Below are positions 1 through 6,339 of a stretch of DNA of 11,545 nucleotides, piece after piece. The stretch comes from Bacillota bacterium. GTDB taxonomy: Bacteria > Bacillota_I > Bacilli_A > RF39 > UBA660. Position 1 is the first letter of the stretch; the number at the start of each line of letters is the position of its first letter. The notes beneath the pieces were generated by a model that was not told the DNA's origin, ran no database searches, and saw nothing but the letters and a program-made list of their open reading frames with translations. The position numbers and the translations under genes were made by a program. The stretch spans positions 1-11,545 of the forward strand of contig JAGZRP010000009.1 of NCBI GenBank assembly GCA_018381595.1. The letters run 5' to 3'.

Positions 1-845
1 TGATGCAAGCAATTATTCCAATGTTGATCGATCAGATTAATGAGTTTGTGAAAACATTACCAAGTGTCTTTGATAGTGTGAAAATTTGGATAGAAGATGC
101 ATTTCAAAAAATTGGAGAACTTGCTAATATCAATACCAAGGGAATGCAGAAAGATATCTTTCATGAAATTGAAACATTTGGAACAGGACTTGCAAAAGGT
201 CTTCCATCGATTACAATTACCTTTGTTACAACTGCATTTTCTTGGGCTGGAACCATTTTAATTGGATTTGTGATTGGATTTTATTTTCTACTTACATTTG
301 AACATGCAGGAGATAGTGTGTTTGAACTTGTTCCAAAGAGATTTCGTCAAGATGTCAAAGAGTTAGTCGGAACCGTGAATCTTTGTTTACAACGATTTGT
401 TCAGGGTGCGTTGATTGATTCGACGATTGTCTTTTTAGTTAGTAGTGCAGGATTATGGTTAATTGGATTAAAGGCTCCCTTATTATTTGGATTGTTCTGT
501 GGAATTACCAATGTGATTCCTTATGCAGGACCATATATTGGAGGACTTCCAGCTGTGATTGTCGGATTTGCGCAAAGTCCTATGACTGGATTTTTAACAC
601 TTTTAGTGATTGCGATTATCCAGTTTGTTGAGGGGAATTTCTTCCAACCACTCATTATGAGTAAAACGACTAAATTACATCCGGTTACGATTATGGTAGG
701 ACTTTTAATTTTTGGTCATTTCTGGGGGATTTTAGGAATGGCAGTGTCAACACCAATCATTGCCTCTATCAAGTCAATTTTTATGTACTTTGATGAAAAA
801 TATGATATACTAGTATCGAATGAAAGCGATGAACAAGAGTCATAA
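1..845 (+). CDS. AI-2E / PerM (UPF0118) family membrane transporter, 5' partial
   Basis: The frame is open from the left edge (first complete codon at base 3) to TAA at 843-845. About 280 residues are visible, while family members usually have roughly 340-400, so the start lies outside the window and the ATG at base 3 is probably internal. Residues about 72-97 are hydrophobic, as are large parts of 138-190 and 198-265. The family signature is clear: NVIPYAGPYIG from about residue 170, then a Q-F-V-E-G-N..QP segment, a LHPV motif, and a Gly-rich GILGMAVSTP segment near the end. The family consists of multi-pass membrane proteins, of which only some are linked to autoinducer-2 or ion export, so the substrate here is unknown. 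Position just upstream of the alaS unit matches yrrI in B. subtilis. The last part of the gene appears to hold the promoter of the T-box leader. Confidence 0.93.
   Translation, partial: MQAIIPMLIDQINEFVKTLPSVFDSVKIWIEDAFQKIGELANINTKGMQKDIFHEIETFGTGLAKGLPSITITFVTTAFSWAGTILIGFVIGFYFLLTFEHAGDSVFELVPKRFRQDVKELVGTVNLCLQRFVQGALIDSTIVFLVSSAGLWLIGLKAPLLFGLFCGITNVIPYAGPYIGGLPAVIVGFAQSPMTGFLTLLVIAIIQFVEGNFFQPLIMSKTTKLHPVTIMVGLLIFGHFWGILGMAVSTPIIASIKSIFMYFDEKYDILVSNESDEQES
803..811 (+). promoter_or_regulatory. Candidate extended -10 promoter for the T-box leader
   Basis: TGA-TATACT (803-811) is an extended -10 with 5 of 6 consensus bases, inside the 3' end of the transporter gene. No good -35 lies at the usual distance, so the TGn element would have to compensate. 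Transcription would start near 818, about 45 bases before T-box Stem I. A weaker alternative is CATAAT at 841-846. Confidence 0.4.
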
Positions 846-861
846 TAATTAGTAGTAGTTT

Positions 862-1015
862 TAAAGAGAGTCTATGGTAGGTGGAAATAGATAAACAAAC
901 TAGTTATTGCTCCTCTTAGAGTGCAAGCAAACCTTGCCGGGGCTACCCGTTATCAAAATTAAGAAACAATAGGATGGTACCGCGTAATTCGCTCCTAGCT
1001 TTACGCGGCTTTTTT
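862..1015 (+). promoter_or_regulatory. T-box riboswitch leader, probable alanine specifier (GCU), controlling dNMP kinase-alaS
   Basis: The leader senses uncharged tRNA and lets transcription pass when charged tRNA is scarce. The T-box TGGTACCGCG is at 975-984. The antiterminator is canonical: AGGA 971-974 pairs with TCCT 993-996, UGGUACC 975-981 is the bulge, and GCG 982-984 pairs with CGC 990-992 around a 5-base loop. The T after UGG would pair with discriminator A73 of tRNA-Ala. The competing terminator uses 980-987 with 1001-1008. Upstream are two hairpins (923-927/933-937 and 938-941/946-949) in the Stem III region. Stem I is short: 864-868 pairs with 913-917, and 872-874 with 901-903. 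The internal loop between them holds GCU at 909-911, read here as an alanine specifier because alaS is downstream. The specifier call is inference; the T-box itself is seen directly. Confidence 0.93.
980..1015 (+). terminator. T-box terminator hairpin
   Basis: CCGCGTAA (980-987) and TTACGCGG (1001-1008) form a perfect 8-bp stem with a 13-base loop, followed by C and six T (1010-1015). It shares bases 980-992 with the antiterminator, so the two folds exclude each other, as expected for transcriptional T-box control. Confidence 0.92.
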
Positions 1016-1032
1016 GTGGAAAGGAATCAAAT

Positions 1033-1584
1033 ATGGAAATAAGAAATGAAGAACCACGCATCTTTTTAATCTGTGGACGAGCAAGACATGGAAAAGATGA
1101 AATTGCAAATATGATTGCAGCTTATTATAAAAAGAAAGATATGGATGCGATAAATTTAAGATATGCACACTATATCAAAGAGTATGCGAAAAATATTACG
1201 GATTGGGATGGGAGTGAAGAGACCAAACCACGTGCATTATTACAAATGCTTGGAACTGATATTATTCGTAAAAATATTGATAATGATTTATTTATTCATC
1301 GTATGATTGATGATGTGAAAGTTTATGGATATTTCTTTGATGTGATAACAGTTGCAGATGGAAGGTTTGTCGATGAAGTCGTCAAATTAAAGAAGGCATA
1401 TCCCAATTTAATTACGATTCATGTCAATCGTCCTCATTTTGAAAGTGGACTTTCTAGTAGTGAACAAGCACACGATACAGAACATGGACTTGATAATTTT
1501 CATGATTATGATTATGAAATAGAAAATGATGGTACATTAGAAGAATTAAACCAAAAGGTAATAGAAATATTGGAAAGGATTTGA
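1033..1584 (+). CDS. Deoxynucleoside monophosphate kinase-like P-loop protein
   Basis: 183 residues. A nucleotide-kinase fold is indicated by a Walker A-type loop GRARHGKD at residues 15-22, where Asp replaces the usual Ser/Thr after GK, as is common in dNMP kinases of the phage T4 gp1 kind. LLQMLGT at 69-75 and a DGR motif at 109-111 occupy the places of the family's LLQxLGT and DxRF elements. The C-terminal YEIENDGTLEEL (161-172) resembles the final strand and 'N-D-G' turn of small nucleotide kinases. The likely role is phosphorylation of a (deoxy)nucleoside monophosphate in the cytoplasm; the substrate cannot be read from sequence. The ATG at 1033 follows GGAAAGGA (1018-1025) and lies just past the T-box terminator, so expression should depend on T-box antitermination. 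The stop overlaps the region just before alaS. This gene is not at this locus in B. subtilis. Confidence 0.75.
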   Translation: MEIRNEEPRIFLICGRARHGKDEIANMIAAYYKKKDMDAINLRYAHYIKEYAKNITDWDGSEETKPRALLQMLGTDIIRKNIDNDLFIHRMIDDVKVYGYFFDVITVADGRFVDEVVKLKKAYPNLITIHVNRPHFESGLSSSEQAHDTEHGLDNFHDYDYEIENDGTLEELNQKVIEILERI

Positions 1585-1589
1585 GAAAA

Positions 1590-3359
1590 ATGAAAGATTT
1601 AAAGAAACTATATATTGATTTTTTTGTGAGTAAGGATCATGCATGGATTCCTTCAGCACCAATTATTCCTGAAAATGATCCTACATGTTTATTTAATACA
1701 GCAGGGATGCAACCACTTGTCCCTTATCTATCTGGGCAACCACATCCATTAGGAACTAGATTAACTGATTTTCAAAAGTGTTTTCGTCTAACAGACTTAG
1801 AAGAAATTGGAGATGCAACCCATCACACGTTCTTTGAAATGTTAGGAAATTGGTCTCTTGGAGATTACTTTAAAAAAGAAAGTATTACTTGGAGTTATGA
1901 GTTTTTAACAAAAGTATTAGGGTTTCCAAGTAATCGTTTGGCGGTGACTGTATTTGCTGGAGATGAGTTAGTACCTCGTGATAGTGAGAGTGCAGAATTA
2001 TGGAAATCACTTGGTATTTCTGAAAAACACATCGCATATTTAGACAAAACAGGAAACTGGTGGAGTCTTGGTGGTGGTGTTGGACCATGTGGACCAGATA
2101 CAGAAATCTTCTATTTTAGAAGTGAAGAAGAAATTCCAGAAGTATTTGACCCAGAAGATGATAGATGGGTAGAAATTTGGAATAATGTATTTACACAGTA
2201 CAATGGAAATGAAGATGGAAGTGTAACACCACTTGCCTCTAAAAATGTAGATACAGGAATGGGTGTAGAGCGTGTTACTGCTGTTTTAGAAGGTGTAAAC
2301 GATAATTATATGACAAGTTTATTCCGTGATAAGATTTCTTATCTAGAAGAGGTTTCTGGTCATTCTTATCAGGATTTGAACTACCAAAGAGCGATGAGAA
2401 TTATTGCTGACCATATGAGAGCGATTACTATTATCAGTGGTGATAATGCTAAAATAGTCCCATCTAACACAGACCAGGGATATATTTTAAGACGTTTAAT
2501 CCGTCGTGTCATTCGCTATGCGAAAAAAATAGATATCGATATTAATACAGACTTTGATATCCATTTAGCGAAGCTTTATATCGAGCAATTCAAGAATTAC
2601 TATCCTGAATTAGAGAAAAATCAAGAACATATTATTCAGGTATTGGAAACAGAGAAAAAGAAATTTGCTCGTACTTTGGAAAAAGGATTAAGAGAATTTG
2701 AAAAAATAGCAGCAAAAGTACAAGATAAAATCGATGGAGAAACAGCATTTCATTTATATGATACCTATGGATTTCCAATTGAATTAACTGAGGAGCTTGC
2801 ATTAGAAATGAATTTAACGGTTGATAAAGATGGATTTGAAGCAAAGTTTAAAGAGCATCAAGAAAAATCAAGAGCAGGTGCAAAAGAGAGATTCAAAGGG
2901 GGATTACAAAGTGATTCCGAAATGAATATCAAATATCATACTGCAACCCACTTATTAAATGCAGCATTAAAAAAAGTAATTGGACCAGAAGTACATCAGA
3001 TGGGAAGTAATATTACAGATGAAAGAATGCGTTTTGATTTCCCTTGTGATCATAAATTAACCGAGGAAGAAAAGAAGCAAACAGAAGAACTTGTAAATCA
3101 GTGGATTCAGGAAGCAATTCCAGTTACTCATTATGAAGTTTCTAAAGAAGAAGCTGTTCAAATGGGAGCAGAAGCTCAATTTATTGAACGTTATGGAGAT
3201 AAAGTAATGGTTTATCAAATCGGAGATGCTTCTTTAGAAATCTGTGGAGGACCACATGTATCGAATACCAGTGAATTAGGACAGTTTAAAATCAAAAAAG
3301 AAGAATCTAGTAGTGCTGGAGTTCGAAGAATTAAAGCAGTTTTAGAAAAGGAAAATTAA
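1590..3359 (+). CDS. alaS: Alanyl-tRNA synthetase, short form lacking the C-terminal (DHHA1/C-Ala) region
   Basis: Attaches alanine to tRNA-Ala. I start at ATG 1590 (589 residues), since GGAAAGGA (1572-1579) is 10 bases upstream; an in-frame TTG at 1581 is too close to it. Class II motifs are clear: the motif 2 region HHTFFEMLGNWSLGDYF (from residue 78) and motif 3 GMGVER (223-228), followed by an RRLIRRVIRYAKK tRNA-binding segment. The editing zinc site is intact: HTATH (450-454) and C552GGPH556. Typical bacterial AlaRS is about 870 residues. Here the chain passes from the helical domain almost directly to HTATH, so the beta-barrel that normally carries a TPFYAESGGQVGD-like segment is missing. 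It ends soon after the GVRRIKAV segment, so DHHA1 and C-Ala are also missing. The gene ends in its own terminator with no frameshift visible, so this looks like a natural short form. Similar compact AlaRS proteins are known in some small-genome lineages. Confidence 0.93.
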   Translation: MKDLKKLYIDFFVSKDHAWIPSAPIIPENDPTCLFNTAGMQPLVPYLSGQPHPLGTRLTDFQKCFRLTDLEEIGDATHHTFFEMLGNWSLGDYFKKESITWSYEFLTKVLGFPSNRLAVTVFAGDELVPRDSESAELWKSLGISEKHIAYLDKTGNWWSLGGGVGPCGPDTEIFYFRSEEEIPEVFDPEDDRWVEIWNNVFTQYNGNEDGSVTPLASKNVDTGMGVERVTAVLEGVNDNYMTSLFRDKISYLEEVSGHSYQDLNYQRAMRIIADHMRAITIISGDNAKIVPSNTDQGYILRRLIRRVIRYAKKIDIDINTDFDIHLAKLYIEQFKNYYPELEKNQEHIIQVLETEKKKFARTLEKGLREFEKIAAKVQDKIDGETAFHLYDTYGFPIELTEELALEMNLTVDKDGFEAKFKEHQEKSRAGAKERFKGGLQSDSEMNIKYHTATHLLNAALKKVIGPEVHQMGSNITDERMRFDFPCDHKLTEEEKKQTEELVNQWIQEAIPVTHYEVSKEEAVQMGAEAQFIERYGDKVMVYQIGDASLEICGGPHVSNTSELGQFKIKKEESSSAGVRRIKAVLEKEN

Positions 3360-3371
3360 ATTTTCCTTTTT
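3346..3371 (+). terminator. Intrinsic terminator overlapping the alaS stop
   Basis: AAAAGGAAAA (3346-3355) and TTTTCCTTTT (3361-3370) form a perfect 10-bp inverted repeat with a 5-base loop that contains the TAA stop. The 3' arm itself supplies the T-rich tail. Only two pairs are G-C, so the hairpin may be weak. Confidence 0.6.
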
Positions 3372-3373
3372 GT

Positions 3374-3402
3374 TTGCATTCCCATTTCGCACTTGTTATA
3401 AT
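3374..3402 (+). promoter_or_regulatory. Sigma-A-type promoter of the AlkD-like gene
   Basis: TTGCAT (3374-3379), a 17-base spacer and a perfect TATAAT (3397-3402) preceded by TGT, giving an extended -10. The start of transcription would fall near 3409, about 20 bases before the ATG at 3430. Confidence 0.85.
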
Positions 3403-3429
3403 ATGGGTACAATATTTATGGAGGATATT

Positions 3430-4149
3430 ATGAAGGTAGATGAAGTCATTCAAGAATTAAAAAAAGAGTCATCAGAAAAATATAAAGAGAATGTTGTAAA
3501 AATGGGAATTCCAGAATCTTCTAGTATTGGGGTATCGACAACAACTATTAGAAATTTAGCAAAACAATTAGAACACTCTAACGATTTTGCTTTTGAGCTT
3601 TGGAATACTTCTTATCTTGAGGCAAGAATCCTTGCTGTATTATTAATGAAACCAAAAGAAGTAACACCAGCTGATATTGATTGTTTTATGTCTGAAGTTG
3701 TTTCATGGGATTTGTGTGATCATTTGTGTAAAAATTTAATTATGAAAAGAACAGATTATCAAGATTATATTTATCAATGGATTACAGAACCACATATTTA
3801 TCAAAAAAGAGCAGCATTTACGTTAATTGCCTCTTCTATGATTCACGATAAAAAATTAATAGATGAACAAATAGATTCTTATTTAGAACTTGTTTCTGAA
3901 TATTCTGGTTATGAATCAGAGCATGTTAGAAAAGCAGCTTCATGGGCATTAAGAGAAATTGGGAAAAAAGATTTTCACTATCAAGAAAAAGCACTTCAAG
4001 TTGCACATGAACTGTTAGAACATGGGAATAAGACTCAAAAATGGGTTGCGAAAGATGCGATAAAAGAACTAGAATGTTTGGTAAAAGTAGAAGGACGTTC
4101 TCGTTTGATTTCCTCTAAGTCAAAGATGGGGATGGAAAAAGGAAAGTAA
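3430..4149 (+). CDS. AlkD-like HEAT-repeat DNA alkylation repair protein
   Basis: 239 residues from ATG 3430, which has GGAGG at 3420-3424. Upstream in-frame starts lie before or at the promoter and are rejected; ATG 3418 is possible but coincides with the ribosome site. The protein is all alpha-helical with repeated helical pairs, as in the AlkC/AlkD HEAT-like family of DNA glycosylases that remove alkylated purines without base flipping. Candidate key residues fit AlkD: W93 and D97 in SWDLCD (matching Trp109/Asp113 of B. cereus AlkD), R127 in QKRAAF (Arg148) and W172 in SWALREIGK (Trp187). These correspondences are from memory of the family, not an alignment. The tail after residue 220 is basic and rich in Ser/Lys/Arg. 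The gene forms its own transcription unit between alaS and ireB, and it is absent from this place in B. subtilis. Confidence 0.87.
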   Translation: MKVDEVIQELKKESSEKYKENVVKMGIPESSSIGVSTTTIRNLAKQLEHSNDFAFELWNTSYLEARILAVLLMKPKEVTPADIDCFMSEVVSWDLCDHLCKNLIMKRTDYQDYIYQWITEPHIYQKRAAFTLIASSMIHDKKLIDEQIDSYLELVSEYSGYESEHVRKAASWALREIGKKDFHYQEKALQVAHELLEHGNKTQKWVAKDAIKELECLVKVEGRSRLISSKSKMGMEKGK

Positions 4150-4169
4150 AAATCTTTTCTTTTTCTTTT
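4135..4169 (+). terminator. Intrinsic terminator overlapping the AlkD-like gene stop
   Basis: Bases 4135-4146 pair with 4154-4165 in a 12-bp stem with one G-T wobble; the 7-base loop begins with the TAA stop (4147-4149). Four T follow the stem. Confidence 0.65.
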
Positions 4170-4201
4170 AGGAAAATCTGATGTAAAAAAGTAAATCGAG
4201 G

Positions 4202-4230
4202 TTGTAAATTATCTTTGAACATGTTAAAAT
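4202..4230 (+). promoter_or_regulatory. Promoter of the ireB-ruvX-DUF1292-mltG-trmR operon
   Basis: TTGTAA (4202-4207), a 17-base spacer, and TAAAAT (4225-4230) preceded by TGT, giving an extended -10. Transcription would start near 4237, about 24 bases before the ireB ATG. TTGAAC at 4215 was excluded as a -35 because it is only 4 bases from the -10. Confidence 0.7.
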
Positions 4231-4260
4231 AAAGATGTATTCATAAAGTAGGTGGAAGTT

Positions 4261-4509
4261 ATGAGTGAAGAAACAAAGGTTTATCATATTGAAGAAATTC
4301 AAGAAGCGTTAATTGGAGATTGTATTACGAATGTGATTACAATTTTAGAAGAACGTGGATATGACCCTATGACACAGCTTGTTGGGTATTTGATGAGTGG
4401 AGATCCTGGTTATATTACTAGTCATAAAGAGGCTCGTAATATGATTATGCGCTATGATCGTACGAAGATTTTAGAATTCTTAATTCATCATTATATGGAA
4501 CATAAATGA
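4261..4509 (+). CDS. ireB: IreB/ReoM family regulator (DUF965, YrzL)
   Basis: 82 residues. The start is ATG 4261, with AGGTGGA at 4250-4256; a GTG at 4252 lies inside that ribosome site. The family signature GYDPMTQLVGYLMSGDPGYITSHKEARN matches the IreB core (GYNPINQIVGYxxSGDPxYxxxxxxARN). In Enterococcus faecalis IreB, and in its Listeria homologue ReoM, phosphorylation by a PASTA-type Ser/Thr kinase on an N-terminal Thr controls cephalosporin resistance, in Listeria through stability of MurA. T5 in MSEETKVY sits where that Thr is expected, so a PASTA kinase is predicted elsewhere in the genome (inference). It is the first gene of the operon and shares ATGA with ruvX, so the two should be translationally coupled. 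The same ireB-ruvX-DUF1292-mltG order occurs in many Firmicutes. Confidence 0.93.
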   Translation: MSEETKVYHIEEIQEALIGDCITNVITILEERGYDPMTQLVGYLMSGDPGYITSHKEARNMIMRYDRTKILEFLIHHYMEHK

Positions 4510-4955
4510 GAGTATTAGGGCTTGATTTAGGAACGAGGACACTAGGAGTTTCCATTTCAGATGAGACGAAGTTTATAGCAACTCCTGTTGCAACAATTCG
4601 CTATGAGGAAGGAGATTATCCTTACTTATTAGAAAAATTGGAAAAAGTTTTAAATGAATTTCAAGTAGAGACAATTGTCTTAGGCCTACCAAAAAATATG
4701 GATAATAGTATGGGTGAACATGCTTTGATGTCAGTAGATTTTAAAGAGCTTCTAGAAGAAAAATTGAAAATACCTGTTGTACTACAAGATGAGCGCTTAA
4801 GTACGGTAGAGGCAACCAATTATATGATTACATTTGATATTTCTAGAAAGAAACGAAAGAAGAAAGTAGATAGCTTAGCTGCTAATATCATTCTACAAAC
4901 TTATTTGGATAAAAGGAAAGGAAATGAATATGCAAGAAGAAAGAATGACTTTTAA
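4506..4955 (+). CDS. ruvX: RuvX/YqgF RNase H-fold nuclease (putative Holliday junction resolvase; pre-16S rRNA processing)
   Basis: 149 residues. RNase H fold with the family motifs in order: GLDLGTRTLGVSISD at 5-19 (acidic D7), LGLPKNMD at 59-66, DERLST at 95-100, and KKVDSLAANIILQTYL at 119-134 (D122). Homologues are described as Holliday junction resolvase candidates and, in E. coli, are needed for 16S rRNA 5'-end maturation; which role dominates here is unknown. The ATG overlaps the ireB stop as ATGA. The family is usually near 138 residues, and the extra basic tail (KRKGNEYARRKNDF) is coded where the gene overlaps the start of the DUF1292 gene, so it may be a by-product of the overlap. 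Confidence 0.94.
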   Translation: MRVLGLDLGTRTLGVSISDETKFIATPVATIRYEEGDYPYLLEKLEKVLNEFQVETIVLGLPKNMDNSMGEHALMSVDFKELLEEKLKIPVVLQDERLSTVEATNYMITFDISRKKRKKKVDSLAANIILQTYLDKRKGNEYARRKNDF

Positions 4956-5241
4956 AGTAAAAGATAAAGATGGAAAAGAAGTAGAGTGTGAAGTATTATT
5001 TACATTTGAAAGTGAAGAAACAAAGAAAAATTATATGGTTTATACAGATAATACAGTAGATGAAGAAGGAAATACTAAAGTATATGCTTCTATTTATACA
5101 CCAGATACAGAAACAACAGTATTAGAACCAATTGAAACGGATAAAGAATGGAAAATTATTGAAACCATTTTAGAAGAGCTTCAAGCATCTGCACAAGAAC
5201 AATTGAATCAAGAAGAAGGAAATGGAAACGAGCAAGCATAA
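4924..5241 (+). CDS. DUF1292 family protein (YrzB type)
   Basis: 105 residues, acidic and soluble with no membrane segment. The core V-K-D-K-D-G-K-E-V-E-C-E-V-L-F-T-F.. followed by K-K-N-Y-M-V-Y-T-D is typical of DUF1292 (YrzB in B. subtilis), a small conserved protein of unknown function always found near ruvX and mltG in Firmicutes. It overlaps the end of ruvX by 32 bases. ATG 4924 (AAGG at 4913-4916) and ATG 4930 (AAAGGA at 4917-4922) are equally well placed; I give the first. The C-terminal 30 residues are Glu/Gln/Asn rich and probably disordered. The 3' end and stop codon lie in a hairpin that continues to the mltG start. Confidence 0.85.
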   Translation: MNMQEERMTFKVKDKDGKEVECEVLFTFESEETKKNYMVYTDNTVDEEGNTKVYASIYTPDTETTVLEPIETDKEWKIIETILEELQASAQEQLNQEEGNGNEQA

Positions 5242-5251
5242 GCTCGTTTTT
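5226..5251 (+). terminator. Hairpin with T-run between the DUF1292 gene and mltG (attenuator or translation-control hairpin)
   Basis: AAACGAGC (5226-5233) pairs with GCTCGTTT (5242-5249) as a perfect 8-bp stem; the 8-base loop carries the TAA stop (5239-5241), and two further T follow. The shape is that of an intrinsic terminator, yet mltG begins 6 bases later with no promoter visible between, so partial readthrough is implied. Confidence 0.6.
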
Positions 5252-5256
5252 GATAG

Positions 5257-6339
5257 ATGAAGAAAAAACGTCGATTAAAAAAGAAACCAATCATCATTCT
5301 TGTTGTATGTCTTGTTTTTATTGTTGGTTTGACTATGTTTGTAAATTCTTTTCGCGCCGTTTCAAAAGAGTCTGTTCCTGTTTTAATCGAAGTAACAGAG
5401 GGACAAAATTATTATTCTCTTGCAAGTACTTTAAAAGAAAAAGGATTAATTCGTTCTACATTTTCTTATAAATTATATTTAAAGACCCAAAATTTATCGC
5501 CTTTGAAAAAAGGAAATTATCATTTGAATAAAAATATGGATTTAAAAACATTACTCCATAGTTTAGCTGGCGATGAAAAATTTAACACTGGAGAAATTGA
5601 TATTCTTTTTAAAGAAGGAAAGAATATGAGACAGATTGCTAAAATTATTGCAGATAATACCAATCATACAGAAGAAGAAGTATTTTCTTTATTAAGGGAT
5701 GAAACTTATTTGAATTCTTTAATTCAAACATATTGGTTTTTAACGGATGAGATTAAAAATCCAAGTATCTATTATTCATTAGAAGGTTATCTACTTCCTG
5801 ATACTTATCGTTTTGCGAGTATGGATGTAGAGGTAAAAGATATTTTTAAGAAGATGCTAGATAATATGGATAAGAAATTAGCCCCTTATCAACAACAAAT
5901 TGAGGCAAGTCCTTATTCCTTTCATCAATTACTTACTGTTGCTTCCATGGCTGAATTAGAGGCTTCTACAGTAAGTGATAGGGCAGCAGTTGCCCGTGTT
6001 TTCTATAATCGATTCAATAGTAAAATGGCACTTGGTAGTGATGTTACTACTTATTATGGAGCTAAGATTAATCTTGGAGAACGTGATTTATATATGAAAG
6101 AAATTCAAGAAGCCAATGCTTATAATACACGTAGTGTGAAAAGTGCAGGGAAATTACCAGTAGGTCCTATTAGTAATCCTGGAATTGCGACCATTGCAGC
6201 TTGTATTAATCCTCCAGCGAATAACTATTATTACTTTGTTGCAGATAAAAATAAAAAAGTGTATTTTAATGTCACTTCAAAACAACATGATGCAACCATT
6301 GCAGACTTGAAGAAAAAAGGATTGTGGTTTACATGGTAA
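5257..6339 (+). CDS. mltG: Endolytic murein transglycosylase MltG
   Basis: 360 residues. Cleaves nascent glycan strands at the membrane and so sets strand length during cell-wall growth. A basic N-terminus (MKKKRRLKKK) precedes one membrane segment (about 11-29), giving a cytoplasmic N-terminus and an outside catalytic part. A LysM-like subdomain follows (about 45-90). The catalytic YceG region includes ASMAELEA with the likely catalytic Glu at E233, then RAAVARVFYNRF, and the closing signature PVGPISNPGIATIAACINP..YYYFVA. YNTR replaces the common YNTY. The start at 5257 is fixed by the membrane anchor, but no Shine-Dalgarno sequence precedes it; AAGGA at 5216-5220 lies on the other side of the hairpin at 5226-5249. 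The gene belongs to the ireB operon, linking two cell-wall functions. Confidence 0.95.
   Translation: MKKKRRLKKKPIIILVVCLVFIVGLTMFVNSFRAVSKESVPVLIEVTEGQNYYSLASTLKEKGLIRSTFSYKLYLKTQNLSPLKKGNYHLNKNMDLKTLLHSLAGDEKFNTGEIDILFKEGKNMRQIAKIIADNTNHTEEEVFSLLRDETYLNSLIQTYWFLTDEIKNPSIYYSLEGYLLPDTYRFASMDVEVKDIFKKMLDNMDKKLAPYQQQIEASPYSFHQLLTVASMAELEASTVSDRAAVARVFYNRFNSKMALGSDVTTYYGAKINLGERDLYMKEIQEANAYNTRSVKSAGKLPVGPISNPGIATIAACINPPANNYYYFVADKNKKVYFNVTSKQHDATIADLKKKGLWFTW

Noticed and set aside
1581..1589. Upstream TTG start for alaS
   Set aside because: Only one base after GGAAAGGA, too close for initiation; ATG 1590 has proper spacing and begins the usual AlaRS N-terminus.
1885..2088. Minus-strand open frame of 67 codons inside alaS
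   Set aside because: Lies entirely in the conserved AlaRS core, has no recognisable domain, and is explained by the strong coding signal on the other strand.
2632..2844. Minus-strand open frame of 70 codons inside alaS
   Set aside because: Leu/Phe-rich low-complexity product opposite Lys/Glu-rich helices of AlaRS; a typical antisense shadow.
1581..3359. alaS as a broken gene or sequencing frameshift
   Set aside because: No alanyl-tRNA synthetase-like coding continues in any frame after 3359; a terminator, a strong promoter and an unrelated complete gene follow at once.
3370..3429. N-terminal extension of the AlkD-like protein
   Set aside because: The first bases lie in the alaS terminator and the promoter -35/-10, so they are not in the gene's main transcript; GGAGG supports ATG 3430.
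4215..4220. TTGAAC as the ireB -35 box
   Set aside because: Only 4 bases from the -10 at 4225; TTGTAA at 4202 has the right 17-base spacing.
5250..5471. Second plus-strand frame over the mltG start
   Set aside because: Starts in the T-run of the hairpin without a ribosome site, and the overlapping mltG frame gives a clear MltG anchor and domain.
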